A stretch of 64,000 nt of DNA from Rhizomys pruinosus (lineage: Eukaryota > Chordata > Mammalia > Rodentia > Spalacidae): positions 795,526 through 859,525 of the forward strand of contig VZQC01005680.1 of the NCBI GenBank assembly GCA_009823505.1, read 5' to 3'. A model generated the notes under the pieces. That model was not told the origin of the DNA, made no database searches, and saw nothing but the letters and a program-made list of their open reading frames with translations. The position numbers and the translations under genes are program-made. How positions within the stretch are numbered: position 1 is the first letter of the stretch; every line of letters begins with the position of its first letter. Below, one piece after another: positions 31,181 through 42,484 of this stretch.

Positions 31181-31260
31181 TGCAAGTTTGCCCGTGTGTG
31201 TGTGTGTAGGGGCATTGGCCTCAGAAGTCAGTATGGTAGTTTATATAAGTATGCTGAGTT

Positions 31261-31465
31261 AGGAGCCAGAGAGATGGCTCAGTGGTTAAGAACACTTGTT
31301 GCTCTTGAAAAGGATGTGGGTTTAGTTCCCAGCACCTACCTCAGGCAGCTCAAAGTCTCCTTTAACTCTAGCACCAAGGGATCTGGACATCCTTTTCTAT
31401 CCTCCACAGGCATTGTGCATACATGGTATGCATAAACATATAGACACACATACATAAATAGAACA
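31261..31465 (+). mobile_element. B2 SINE, sense, old
   Basis: 'gccagagagatggctcagtg', 'ggtttagttcccagcaccta' and 'tagacacacatacataaata'. Positions 31466-31864 are unassigned. Confidence 0.87.
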
Positions 31466-31864
31466 ACTCTTCACAAACAGAATCCTGAGTTAGTGGTTAG
31501 GTAGGGTTTTCTAGAACAGAAACAACAGGAGTGTATATGTAATATGCATTATTTATTTCTACCTATCTGTCTACATGATTACAATAGGAGATTTATGGGA
31601 CTGGCTTACATGATTAAAGACTGAGTAGTCCCACAATAACCATCTGCCTTCTGGGCATTCAGAGAACCCAGCAGTCGCCAAGTCCAAAAAGATGGATGCC
31701 TCAATAATATGCTTTGTCTTCTTGTTCCCAGCACTGCCATCTACTTCTACTCACAGGCCAGGGATGCTGCTCCAGTCCATAGGTATGGAGCCTCCCCGAG
31801 AGTCTCTGTTGTGACATCAAAGACTGAAGTGACTGGAGTCTGGTTCACAGGAGTGATACATATG

Positions 31865-31987
31865 TTGGCGTTGGTCATTTGTGGCACACGCCTTTAGTGC
31901 CAGCACTGGGGAGGAAGAGGCCTGGTCTATGTAGTGAGTTCCAGGCCAGCTGGGGCTACAGGGAGACCCTGTCTCAACAAAAACCCC
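31865..31987 (+). mobile_element. B1 SINE, sense, internally deleted
   Basis: Head 'cacacgcctttagtgccagc' jumps from 'gaggaagagg' to 'cctggtctatgtagtgagtt', losing the middle. Confidence 0.85.
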
Positions 31988-32050
31988 AACAATAACAACA
32001 ACAACAACAACAACAACAGCAGCAGCAGCAACAACAACAATGACAACAGT
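31988..32050. repeat. (AAC)n with (AGC)4 microsatellite
   Basis: Grown from the B1 A-tail. Positions 32051-32447 beyond it are unassigned. Confidence 0.95.
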
Positions 32051-32444
32051 AAACCCAGAGTTGTAAAGGAAGATCAGGCTTGCTTGTCTAGCTTCCTCTT
32101 CTGCTCTCACTGCATCTGAATTCCCAGCTAGTTGGATGGTATGTTCAGCCTTTGGGGCCAGTCTCCCCTTCAGTTATTCTCCCACATGCAAGTCATCTCT
32201 GGACCCTTCCTCATGGAAGACCTCATGATGTACTTTACTAATCTTCTAGGCATCTTTCAATCCAATGAAGTTGCCACTCAGACCTTTCATGAAAGATTTT
32301 TAAAATAAACTCAACCTGGACCCACCCATCTCTCATTTCTTGTTCAGCAATTCAGTCTTTGGCTTCTACATACACTCTACCATGACGCAAACTCTCACAC
32401 TCCTTGGCCCACAGACTGTGTTAGTTGTGGGGTTGCCTAGTCTT

Positions 32445-32447
<3 letters not shown>

Positions 32448-32494
<47 letters not shown>
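32448..32494. repeat. (CT)n microsatellite
   Basis: Pure CT run directly at the tail of an antisense B1. Confidence 0.97.
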
Positions 32495-32498
<4 letters not shown>

Positions 32499-32638
32499 TT
32501 TTGAGACAGGGTCTCCCTGTAGCCCCAGCTGTCCTGGAACTCACTATGTAGACAAGGCTGACCTTGAACTCACAAGAGATCTGCTGCCTCTGCCTCCCGA
32601 GGGCTGGGATTAAAGGCGTGCACCACCACGCCCGGTTC
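32495..32638 (-). mobile_element. B1 SINE, antisense
   Basis: 'ttgagacagggtctccctgt' to 'gcgtgcaccaccacgcccgg'. Confidence 0.93.
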
Positions 32639-32639
32639 A

Positions 32640-33676
32640 TCTCTCTCTTTTTAATGAAGTTTGACAGACAAGCTCATGCACTTCCTTTTTAGTGCATAGA
32701 GAGATGATACCCTAACCTCTGTAGACTTTTGGCCCAGGGTAGTTACTGCAGGGTTTACCCCGCATGCTTCTGTTTTCAGGGTGGCTGATTTGTGTGTATG
32801 TACTATGACCCTCAGATCATAGACCCCACATGGGATACACTAAGAGATGAGCTAGGTCCTTCAAATCCTCTGCTAACTTATACTGTCTAACTTCCAAAAG
32901 ATTAGTACAGTGACTGAACACACTGACTGTATTAAACAAAAGCACAGCAACCGTGCATGAATTGCTGATCGCCTCTCTCTGCTGGGCTGGCATTTGGCCC
33001 AGTTCCCCTAAAGTTTCCCACTTGCCTCTTAATATGTTTGTTTTGAATTCATTAGATTTAAAATTAGGCTGGGGATATATTTTTTCTTCTTGATGCCTAT
33101 AAGTTTTGCTCATAAATAATAAATAGATAACACAGGGCTGTGCCAGAAGGCTCCAATATGAGGTACGATCTCAGATTCTTACTCTGTTATACTTTCATTT
33201 AATTGGTAAATGTTAACATACTTCAAAATGTGTACTTTGTGCCAGAATGTTCCGACTGAGGCTTAATCGTGACTATTAGAACATTATAATTTAGGATTCC
33301 AAGGAAAATTTCTCGTCCAGTCAGGAAAACAAAAACCACAGTAAATGTTCCAAACAGATGGCATTTAACACACGGGATCAGTTACACAGAAGTTGAAAAG
33401 TAGAAATAACTCAGAGATTAGAAACTACAAGAAAAGCTTGCAGCTCAAGAATGGAGGAACCAGAGAGAAAGGTGTCTTACCTGGCCTGAGAAGGGTTCGA
33501 TGGATGTTCTTCTCAGACCCTAAAGAGAGTGTCAGCCCAGAGGATTTCTGTGGCTGGTACTTGACTACCTGAGGGTCCTGGTCTCAAGGGTGCTGTTCTC
33601 TCTACCAGGGGCCAGAACAGTGATTCCTGTCTAAGGGGTGATACAAGCCTGGCATTGGCAGTATCAAAGAACATGG
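32640..33676. other. repeat-poor stretch of about 1 kb
   Basis: AT-leaning with no SINE pattern. It holds AT-rich blocks near 33060-33120 and 33180-33300. It could contain a conserved noncoding element, but a single sequence cannot show that. Confidence 0.5.
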
Positions 33677-33677
33677 A

Positions 33678-33880
33678 GGGGCTGGGGGTAAGGCTCAGCA
33701 GGGAAAGAGCTTGATGCACAAGCATGAGGACCTGAGTTTGGATCCCCAGAGCGCATGGAGAAAGAAGCCCCATGTGGTGGCGCATGCCTATAACCCCAGT
33801 ACTGGCAAGACAGAGACGGGCAGATCCTGGGGGCTCACCCCTACTTGTCCCCTAGCCAGAATGTGAGCACCAGGCTCAGT
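33678..33880 (+). mobile_element. B4-type composite SINE, sense
   Basis: ID-like 'ggggctgggggtaaggctca' then B1-like 'gtggtggcgcatgcctataa'. Confidence 0.75.
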
Positions 33881-33889
33881 GAGAAATCC

Positions 33890-34055
33890 TGAGCGACGGT
33901 TTGGTGGTTAAGAGCACTTGCTGCTCTTGTACAGGACCAGAGTTTGGTTCCCAGCACCTGTATTGCAAGGCTTATAACCACCTGGAGCTCCAGCTCCAAG
34001 GGCTCCAACACCCTCTTCTAGCCTCAAAGGGCACTGCACTCACATGAACACACAC
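33890..34055 (+). mobile_element. B2 SINE, sense, 5' part altered
   Basis: 'ggttaagagcacttgctgct', 'gtttggttcccagcacctgt' and 'gcactcacatgaacacacac'. Confidence 0.8.
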
Positions 34056-34262
34056 CTACCTCCCTTCTTCCTTCCTCCCTCCCTCTCTCCCTTCTTCTTT
34101 CCCTAGGTCCCTCCATCTGTTCCTCCCTCCCTCCCTTTCTTCCTTCCTTCATTCCTCCCTCCCTCCCCCTCTCCCCCTCTCCCCCTCTCTCTTCCTCCCT
34201 CCCTCTGTCCTTCTGTCCCTCCCTCCTATTCCCTCCTATCCTCCTGCCCCCCCCACCCCCCA
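34056..34262. repeat. 200-bp polypyrimidine tract
   Basis: Almost only C and T on the + strand: mixed CCCT, CTTC and CCCCCT units with very few purines. Grown from a B2 tail position. Confidence 0.93.
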
Positions 34263-34926
34263 GCGCTGGGATCACTCCTGCGCCTGCGCCACCCTGCAGA
34301 CCTTACTTGCTTTCTTTGGACAGGAGAAAGGCAACACGTAAAGAGAAGCAGAGTTAGGATGTGCAGGGCAGATTCTTTCCAGAGCCAAGTTGTACTTGCA
34401 TGGAGGGTGCTGTGGACTGCACACCCTGAGTGCGGGGGTGCAGGAGAGATCTGAAGGGGGTGCCAGGCAGAGACAGGTGCCTTCCCTTGCTTGAGAGGCA
34501 GGGCTCGGGACATGCGTCTGCTTCCCGAAGTCCCTCATCCGCTCCGAGGTCCTCCGAGCTTAGCCTGCATGATGTTTCACACCAATTTCTCATTTAGCTT
34601 ATGCCCTCTTCACTGTGCTGTTCCAATCATGGAGGATTTGGTTAAGCTCAGTGCTGGGATAATTGAACATGCTTTCTCAGAGCTCCTCACTTCCTCTTTC
34701 TGTTAAGAGCATCACTGGCTTAGTTTGACCCTGTCATTTTGTAAGTCACAAAGGCAAACTCAGGAGGAAAAGGCCACACGCACGGTCTTAGTGTCCTGGG
34801 TAGGATCCAAAGCTCCTTCACTTGTACCATGGAAGTCCCCAGCACTGACTCTTAGAAAAGTACACTTCAGACTGCTGGGTACTGGAGGCTGATTTGTCTG
34901 AATTTGTTTCGTGTGTTTGCCATGCA
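34263..34926. other. repeat-poor intergenic stretch
   Basis: No SINE. Moderate GC to 34560, then AT-leaning. Several overlapping frames of 70-95 codons lie on the minus strand but share no domain I know. Confidence 0.5.
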
Positions 34927-35004
34927 AGGACTGGGGATGGTGGTGGCTCAACTGGTAACTGGGACCCTGAGTTTGAACCCCAAACACCTACATAGAAATC
35001 GCAC
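34927..35004 (+). mobile_element. ID/B4-like SINE fragment, sense
   Basis: 'ggactggggatggtggtggc', 'tcaactggtaactgggaccc' and 'gagtttgaaccccaaacacc'. Its end is the left arm of a perfect hairpin. Confidence 0.55.
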
Positions 35005-35039
35005 ATGGTGCGATTTCTATGTAGGTGTTTGGGGTTCAA
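34973..35039. repeat. 32-bp perfect inverted repeat, 3-nt loop
   Basis: Left arm 34973-35004, loop 'atg' 35005-35007, right arm 35008-35039. All 32 pairs match. Confidence 0.97.
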
Positions 35040-35141
35040 TGTGCTTGAGTGTTTATGTGCTTGAGTGGTATAGATGATCCTCCAAGCCAGACAAATGCCC
35101 ACTTACAAAGGATGATCCCAGTTGGGCTTGTTGACTGCTGA

Positions 35142-35189
35142 CTGTGACCCTCCTCACCCCTCACAGAAGAGGGGTGAGGAGAGTCACAG
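35142..35189. repeat. 20-bp inverted repeat, 8-nt loop
   Basis: Arms 35142-35161 and 35170-35189 pair at 19 of 20 positions ('ctgtgaccctcctcacccct'). It lies about 100 bp from the perfect hairpin. Confidence 0.93.
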
Positions 35190-35224
35190 GATCTTTACTT
35201 ATCCATCCACCCCTCCCAACTAGT

Positions 35225-35545
35225 CATATGCAATTCTGTCTTAATTACGTGTGGCCTGGGGGAGGGGCTAGAGTGTACAGGCTGGGAAGGACTAGGGGAG
35301 GGGGTTCCATCTTGCAGCCGTCGGGGAGCCATCATCATGCTGCATGCAGACCTTCTGGTGTGGCTGCTTTGGGGTTCTCCATGCTCCTGTCAAGTCACCC
35401 CATGCTCTCCATAAGCCCAGCACACTCTTCGGGTCCCCAGAGTGAACTTCCGGTGGAGCTGTGCCTGGTTTGTCTTTGAGACCTTAGAGGAGGGAGAGGA
35501 CATTCATTACATCTCCCCAGTGAAGGAATGTTAGCAACAGCCAGT
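35225..35545 (+). mobile_element. family B LTR-like repeat, sense
   Basis: 'cttaattacgtgtggcctgg', 'gctagagtgtacaggctggg', 'aagcccagcacactcttcgg' and 'attcattacatctccccagt'. A relatively complete copy. Confidence 0.75.
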
Positions 35546-35750
35546 GATCCCAGCACTGGGGAGCCTTATACAAAGGGGATCCCCGGGGTTCATTGGACAA
35601 CCAACCTAACCAAAGTAGGTGGGCTCCAGGCCCATCACAGACCCTATTAATAAAACAAACAAGATGAGAGCCATAGAGAAAGGCACTGTCTGGGATCTCT
35701 GGCCTCTGCACACATGTGCACTTGTGCATGCATACAGCACCCCCCGCCCC
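35546..35750 (+). mobile_element. B4-type SINE, sense, old
   Basis: 'tgatcccagcactggggagc' and 'tctctggcctctgcacacat'. Confidence 0.55.
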
Positions 35751-35882
35751 TGAAAAAGCACGCAGTCAGGTGCTACTGTACTAAAGGAACAGGAGGCTGA
35801 GATGTGGAGCTAGAGGTCAGCCCAAGTAGGAGAAGGAGAAGAGAGCCACAGGGCCACGAGATCCTCAGTATCAGCACAGTCT

Positions 35883-36069
35883 TGGGGTTGGAGAGATGGC
35901 TTCGTGGTCAAGAGCACTGGCTGCTCCTGTAGAGGACCTGAGTTCAGGTCCCAGGACCCAAATCGGGCAGTTCACAACCACCTATAACTCCAGTTCTGGA
36001 GATCTGATACCCTCTTCTCGTTTCCATAAGCAACACACAGACACCCCCCCCACCCCCCTCCACATGCAT

Positions 36070-36109
<40 letters not shown>

Positions 36110-36115
36110 AAAACA
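35883..36115 (+). mobile_element. B2 SINE, sense, with (CA)n
   Basis: 'cttggggttggagagatggc', 'gttcaggtcccaggacccaa' and 'gagatctgataccctcttct', then a pure CA run at 36069-36107. Positions 35751-35882 are unassigned. Confidence 0.88.
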
Positions 36116-36226
36116 AAATCTTAAAACAAGTTACCATGGTCCCACACAAGATCTATATTCTGTCGGAGGCAACGAGAAGGTGGGAAATGCCCTAGGTTTG
36201 CTTGTTCCCCACGTCTGCAGCAGTCT

Positions 36227-36316
36227 GATGCCAGCTGCTCCGCTGGCCCCAGCTGCTCTCTTGGTTGCAGGTGTTCTCTGGACCCCACCTGCTCTGCTGA
36301 CTCCAGCTGTTCTCGA
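36227..36316. repeat. 18-bp minisatellite, 5 units
   Basis: Units 'gatgccagctgctccgct', 'ggccccagctgctctctt', 'ggttgcaggtgttctctg', 'gaccccacctgctctgct' and 'gactccagctgttctcga'. The period is a multiple of three, so all frames stay open through it. It produces a hexapeptide repeat in a 180-codon minus-strand frame that I do not accept as a gene. Confidence 0.88.
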
Positions 36317-37710
36317 CATATTCTGGGTGACTCTTGGTAGCGTTCTTGTAAACTACAGGTGTGTAGGGATGGAACCTGGCTGACCATTCTGCCTTTGGAA
36401 GGTGGTAGGAAGGCATGAGAATATGGGCAGACGGTGTGTGCGGTAGGCAGGCATGTGTGTACATGGGCAGGCATATGTGCACACAGCAGGTTTGTGCGTG
36501 TACACCTTCCCTGGGTCCTTCCTCTCAGGGGCAGAGACCCAGCTCCCAGCTTCCTGTTCAGTGTCCTGTCCAGGCCCATCTGGGAACAGGGCGCCCTTGA
36601 TGCCACCTGCCCCCACCGAGCATAGCCCGTCCCCCTGGCAGAGGAGGACATCGGGCGGGACACTGGTACTCACTGGTGTGGACAGTGCCTCAGTCCACAG
36701 TCTTGACTCCAACCCTTACATCATGAGAGAGCCCTGCACAGCAGCCCCACTTTTCCACCTCCCGGCTCCATCTCCTTGCAGGAGCCAACGGTCCGCAGGA
36801 AGCCTTCCCAGCAGCCGAGCAGCCAGAGCAGCAGCCGGAGCAGCGGGAGCACCCTTCAAATTGGGACTCTAGCCCTTTAAATCCGCTCAGTTACCAAAAA
36901 AGAAGAGGCACCAGACCCTGTTAATTAAAGCTCGTCCTGGCCCATCAGGCTGAGGCGCTGCAGTGCTCAGCTCCCTCCGAGGGCTTAGCGACTCTCCCCC
37001 AACTCCACAGCCATGGATCTTGGAGCACTTCTCCCGAGATGAGCAGGAGGTATGGTCCTTACCGCTGGCACCCAGGCTCTGTGGCTCTAAATCAATGACA
37101 CTCGCTGCATGGACGCTGCCTGGCCCCCCTGCTTCTCTCTTTCCCTCTTCCTCCTCTCTGATCCCACAGCTCAGGGTCTAGTTGAGACAAATCAAGTTTT
37201 CATTCCCTGTGCTTTGGAGGAGAGGGGAAGGGAAGGAGAGGTTTGGAAGGCAATCATTCGTTCCCTTTGGCCCTGGCTTCACCTAGCTGCTCAGGTGGTC
37301 TGCAGGAGCGAAGGGGGAAACGTGTCTCCTTGAGCTCTAGCTTGTGCGAAATCATTTTCTCCCCGGCTGGGTCCCTTCCCTTCTGGTGACCACAGAAAAA
37401 GGACATCACCCCGACTCGATTTGCTTTTCTCAAATAAACCCATGACATGCCACTCGTCTGAAGATGGCTGTGCACTGGGTCTCAGCCCATGCAACTTTCT
37501 AGCCAGGAATTGTCCTGGAGGCACACTGTGTCGGGCACCTGTCCCCAGGCATCCTCAGTCCCTGTACTCTGCTACATTATACACGCTTGCTTTCTGTCCT
37601 TGAAGATCGTTCACCCCTTCTCTCATGTCTTTTGAGGAAACTCACTTCTAGCCTAGTCTCTTGTTCTGTTGTGAAGAGTTGTTTAGGATTTAGGAATCTG
37701 TTCTAGCCTG
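36317..37710. other. repeat-poor, GC-richer stretch of 1.4 kb
   Basis: No SINE or LTR seen. 36780-36860 is rich in 'gcagcc' and 'gagcag' units with several CpGs. 36860-36940 turns AT-rich ('gttaattaaagc'). Overlapping ORFs occur on both strands, which argues against a single coding frame. A regulatory element is possible but unproven. Confidence 0.5.
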
Positions 37711-37743
37711 GCACACACACACACACACACACGCACACACACA

Positions 37744-37798
<55 letters not shown>
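37711..37798. repeat. (CA)n(GA)n compound microsatellite
   Basis: CA run with one 'cg' break, then a pure GA run of about 26 units. Confidence 0.97.
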
Positions 37799-37802
<4 letters not shown>

Positions 37803-39067
37803 CTTTTCATATTGCATTTTGGAAATTGTACACAGGCCCAGAGAGCACATCCATCTACAATTCTACACTGCTTTGCTTCCGCCCCCACGGCATCTTTCTG
37901 GGTGAACCACTCCTCTCAGATGAGACTGACATCCCTCTACAGATGATCTTGAAAGCTAGCTTCAGGCAGAGGGGTTTGTTTTCTTTATTCTGAGTGATTG
38001 CCCCCCCCCCCCCCCCCAGTCCATGTGGCTTGAGGCAGGGGCTTCCCTGAATGGCAACCTTCACACCAGGGAAACAGGCTTAGGAAAGAAAGCACCTTTG
38101 CTGATTTTCCCCAGGGCTTTTCAAAACATGCTGGTTGAGGAACATCACTTCCCAAGCTCTGGGAGGGAGGTGAGCTGAATCCCAGCTCCGTCAGTGGGGA
38201 TTTCCCCCCAGTGTAGCCACCCACATACTCCCCAAAGTGTTCTTGTATATGGATAGCTAAATCCTTTCGTCCCACAGCTAAGAATGGACACTTCCTCCGG
38301 GTAAGTGTGGAAGTCAGCACGGCTTCCTCCCACACACTGTGTGGGTCCGATGCAATCCATATTATCAGAATAATAAATTCTCTACAGTGGCTGAAACTCT
38401 GGTTAGAGGAGATTGCTCAAATCCTTAGAATGGAACACTCGATGGACTGGCCAATCTCTGTCTGTTGGTGGATCTCTGTGATAATTTGAAGATTTTCTTA
38501 CAAAGAATATGCCGGGAGTGTGTGTGGTCTCAGTCAAAAGAGCCCCCCAAACCTACTGCAGAAGGCTCTGTCAGGCAAGGTGGAGAGCAGGCTTTAAAGA
38601 ACGGACAATGGGGTCTGGTGGCTTTGCCCAAAGCTGTGCTTAAAACTGCTCTGTGAACAGCCCCTGAGGGTCTCTAATAGGACGGGGTCATAGCAGGGTG
38701 AGTTCTTTGTGTGCACAGGCAGGGTGTTCAGTGGGGTCACCTCTGCTCCTGCCCTTCCCAGAGCCAGAGGTTCCCCGCTTCTCTGTGCACCGTTGCTCAA
38801 GTGTCACACCCTCCTTCAGCTTTCTGGAGTTCACGAAGTAGTCCTGGAATGGATATCACAAATGGTGTTCTTGCACTGGCGGGAACCCACGGACAATAAG
38901 TAAATCGGAAGGCTGTTTTGCATCAATTGTTCTTTGTAAGTTAATGGTGTATGTGTTTGTTTTTGATTTACTGATGTCGGCTGGGCCTTTAAGGAGTTGC
39001 ATAAAGCTTCCAGTAGCATTTGTTCAGATCTGGCACCATGGTATGGCTCTTTAATATTCTTCATTTT
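37799..39067. other. repeat-poor stretch of 1.27 kb
   Basis: No SINE seen. A 17-base C run lies at 38001-38017. The 38310-38500 part is AT-balanced and contains 'atattatcagaataataaat'. No convincing exon or splice arrangement. Confidence 0.5.
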
Positions 39068-39375
39068 TCATCTTTTAATGTATGTTTATGTGCTCACTCT
39101 GTGTGTGGGTACATATGTATGCACACATGTGCTTGGACACCTGAGGACAACCTCGGGGGTCTTCCTTATGAGAGCTGCCCAACTTCTTTGAGATAGGGTC
39201 TCTCATTGGCCTGGAACTCACCAGTTAGGCTAGGCTGGCTGGCTTCTGCCTTCACCCCCGCCCCAACACTGGTATTCAAGCATGCACCTCCATGCCTGGC
39301 ATTTTTATGTGGGTTCTGGGAATCAAAATCATGTTTGCTAGACAATTTATGTACTGAGATATCTCCCAGCCCTAT
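39068..39375 (-). mobile_element. B4-type SINE, antisense
   Basis: 'ggacacctgaggacaacctc', 'tttgagatagggtctctcat', 'gttctgggaatcaaaatcat' and 'agatatctcccagccc' give the full ID/B2+B1 composite order. Confidence 0.75.
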
Positions 39376-39590
39376 TTTTTTTTCTTTTTTGAGATAGAGT
39401 CTCATGTAGCCCAGGCTGACTTTGAACTTACTGTGTAGCCAAAAATGACCTTGAACTTTTGATCTTCTACCTCTACCTCCTGAATGCTGAAATCACAGGC
39501 ATGTAGCACCTGATTTATATGGAACTAGGGATGGTACTCAGGGCTGTGTGTATGCTAGGCAAATATTCTGCCAACTGAGTTATACTCAAG
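39376..39590 (-). mobile_element. B4-type SINE, antisense
   Basis: 'ttgagatagagtctcatgta', 'atcacaggcatgtagcacct' and 'gtatgctaggcaaatattct'. Confidence 0.75.
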
Positions 39591-39595
39591 AACCG

Positions 39596-39715
39596 TTTTG
39601 TTTTGAGTCAAGGTCTTGCTATGTAGCCCAGACTGTCCTCATACTTGTGGTAATCCTCCTGTCTCAACCTCTAAAGAACTGGGATTAAAATTGAATACCA
39701 CCACATCCAGTCATT
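39596..39715 (-). mobile_element. B1 SINE, antisense, old
   Basis: 'gagtcaaggtcttgctatgt' and 'taccaccacatccagtca'. Three antisense SINEs thus stand in a row. Positions 39716-40401 are unassigned. Confidence 0.75.
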
Positions 39716-40401
39716 AGTGACCTGGGTGGGCTCTCAGATTATAAGGGTGGTGGAAAGGGCCTGGCTTTGGGGAGTGACACACTTTCACTGAACCATCAGC
39801 TCTGTCAGGAAAGTGTGTGGTCTGAGTCAGTGATCTACATTTTCTTCATCTGTGATAAGTTACAGTTGTCAGGATTAAGTGAGATAATGTAGCAGAAGTC
39901 CGAATATGTCAAAGGTGCAAAGAAAGCCCATCTTCTATTGCAGCTGCTTTAATTAAGTACACATTAACACATAATCTAGCCATTTGGGTAACTCTATGGC
40001 CCCTGCCCTGACTGGTGGACTGTGCCTTTTCTGAAGGCAGGGATGACCTCTCTGTCATTATCTCTCTCCCAAAGGCTAACACCTGACCTTGCAAGGCATT
40101 TCTGCTCTATAAAAGTTAATTGAATGAATACATGATATTCCATGGATATTTAACCTTCAACATAGGTGATTTTTAATGACTAAGCACCACCAATCCTCAC
40201 TCAGTTTACTGAGGAAATACAGCTGAGCCCGATAGATCTGAGAATCCCATGGTTGTAATAAGTTTGGACTAAAATATATCCATTGGGAGAGAAATTTGAA
40301 TTGCAATTAAATAATAATGTTCTCTTGCACTGGGGCCAGTAATCTGGTGTCTGTGGGCTCTGGGTGTCTTTTGTCCCATCCTGGCTGCTCACTCTGGCAA
40401 C

Positions 40402-40470
40402 TTCCTCCTCCTCCTCCTCCTCCTCCTCCTCCTCCTCCTCCTCCTCCTCCTTCTCCTCTTCCCCCTCCTC
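40402..40470. repeat. (TCC)n microsatellite
   Basis: Long TCC run with a few CTTCTC breaks at its right end. Confidence 0.97.
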
Positions 40471-40699
40471 CTTTGGAGAAAAGGCTATGAAAAGGAGAAA
40501 CAGTTCTGGACTGTTAAATAGTGACTCTAGCATGTAGAAAGCATCTATCAATCTATTAACCGATGAATCAGTAAGCTGATCTGTGTGTGAACACTGAGCA
40601 CCTTTTGTAGGACAGGCATTGATAAAGTAAATATCACCTTTTCGAATCTGTGCTAGTTTTCCATCACTATCAGGAAATACCTGAAGTTAGACAGCTTTT

Positions 40700-40936
40700 A
40701 AAAAAAGCTTTTTATTTTTAATTAAAAAGTTTTTATTGTGTGTGAGTGTTTTGTCTGCATGTATGTAAGGGTAATACATGTGTGTCATGACCACAGAGGA
40801 CAGAAAAGGGCATCAGATTCCCTGGAACTGGAGTTATCGGCAGTAATTAGCCACCATGTGGATGCTGGGCACTGTATTGGGGTCCTCTTCAAAAGTAGCG
40901 AGTGTTCTTAACCACTGAGCATCTCTCCGGCCCCCT
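40700..40936 (-). mobile_element. B2 SINE, antisense, within a family A/C remnant
   Basis: 'tgtgagtgttttgtctgcat', 'aaagggcatcagattccctg' and 'agcatctctccggcccc'. The left flank 'tgctagttttccatcactat' is a family A/C start. Confidence 0.85.
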
Positions 40937-41286
40937 GGATAACTTTATAGAGTTGACAGTAGAAGCTCTTTGTGGCCAGAGTGGAGTGGATTGCTGTGGA
41001 ACCTACACAACTTGGGGTCAGGGAAGGCTTTCTTCAAGTAGGTAACCTCTAAACTTATTCCCCAAAAGGTGGCGTGGAGAGAACATTATAGATCAATAAG
41101 TGGTCCACGCAGAGAGCAGAAGTAAACAAGCCACTTTAGAGGGTGGTAGCAATTCCATCTGGCTGTGTTACCCACAACCATGGGGTAAGAGAGGGTGCTG
41201 GAGATATGGCCTGATTACCAGGGTCTTTCTTAGATGTCTTCAAGGGAGAGGGTTTTATTTTAAGGGAGATGAGGAGTTGTATGCCA

Positions 41287-41288
<2 letters not shown>
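40937..41288. other. unassigned intergenic stretch
   Basis: Probably includes the remainder of the family A/C remnant; no clear boundary can be read. Confidence 0.4.

Positions 41289-41343
<55 letters not shown>
41289..41343. repeat. (CT)n microsatellite
   Basis: Pure CT run of about 26 units, with a CT-rich extension to 41357. Confidence 0.97.
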
Positions 41344-41344
<1 letters not shown>

Positions 41345-41424
41345 TCTCTCTCCCTCCACACTCCTATATAGGATGTAGGTCAAAGCTGCCTCAGCCCTGC
41401 ATTGGAGGTCTGGGGTTGCAGCTT

Positions 41425-41628
41425 GGTTGGTACAGTGCTGGCCATCACGCCACACACAAGACCCTGGGTTCTATCTCCAGTCCAGTATAAGCAGGGTGAC
41501 CTGGTGAATGCCTGTCCTCTCAGCACTCAGGAAGTAGAGGCAGGAAGATCGGAAGTTTAAGGTCATCCTGGACAGGACAGTCAGCACAAGGCCACAGGAG
41601 ACTGTGTCTCAAAACAAGATAAAAGTGA
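41425..41628 (+). mobile_element. B4-type SINE, sense
   Basis: ID-like 'ggttctatctccagtccagt' then B1-like 'ctctcagcactcaggaagta'. Confidence 0.7.
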
Positions 41629-41633
41629 ATCAT

Positions 41634-41793
41634 AGGCCGGGCATGGTGGCACACAACTTTAATCCTAGCACTTGGGAGGCAGAGGCAGATGGATCTTTGT
41701 GAGTTCAAGGCCAGCCTGGTCTACAGAGTGAGTTCCAGGACAGCTGGGGCTACAGGGAGACCCTGTCTCGAAAAGACAAAAAAAAAAAAAAAA
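41634..41793 (+). mobile_element. young B1, sense, with 13-bp TSD
   Basis: 'aggccgggcatggtggcaca' to 'tctcgaaaagac' and an A tail. TSD 'aaaagtgaatcat' at 41621-41633 and 41794-41806. Confidence 0.95.
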
Positions 41794-42044
41794 AAAAGTG
41801 AATCATGGCACTGGAATAATGGCTCTTGGAGGCACTGCAAGCACCGTGGCTTTGACTTCAAGTGAGATGAGACTCGTGCTAGAGTTGCAGAGTGTGCACT
41901 CTGAGTGACACAGCTGCCATCTTCATGAGATGGATGTGTTTGCTTTCAAGAGTCTGCAGCTATTGGGCCTGTTGACTCTTACTATTTCCTCAGAGAAAGA
42001 GGGGTAGACCTCCCCCGCCTTAGTATCAAGCCACTCTACCCAGC

Positions 42045-42345
42045 CATGTGTGTGCATTCTGCCTTAACTGTATGTGGCCTCAGGTTCTGAGAGGTACTGG
42101 AGTATATAATCTGGGGAATGTTAACTGTGGCTCCCTCTACACAGCTATGGGGAAGCCGTCATCCGTGCTGGGTCAAGATTTCCCAGTGCAGCTGTTTCAG
42201 GAGTCGCTCATGCTCCTGTCTGTGACTTCTCACCCATGTTTTCTAATAACTCATTGGTCCCCAGGGTGATCTTTGGTTTGCCATTGAGCCCTTAGAGGGA
42301 GGAGGCAGAAGCTGCCCATGCCCTCCACATCCCCCCCACACCCCC
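42045..42345 (+). mobile_element. family B LTR-like repeat, sense
   Basis: 'aactgtatgtggcctcaggt', 'ggtactggagtatataatct', 'gaagccgtcatccgtgctgg' and 'ctaataactcattggtcccc'. Positions 41807-42044 and 42346-42484 are unassigned. Confidence 0.73.
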
Positions 42346-42484
42346 CTCCACACTGGGGAATTTCAACGGCTGGGTTTTTAGTAAGGCACAAACAATGTAA
42401 AACAATTGTCTTCATGTCTGTGTTGAGAAAAGATGATGGGGGCAAAGATGAAAGCAGGCAGACAAGCTAGGGCGTGGGTTATAA

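Noticed and set aside
36121..36663. 180-codon minus-strand open frame
   Set aside because: Kept open by an 18-bp tandem repeat; other frames on both strands are open too; no domain or splice context.
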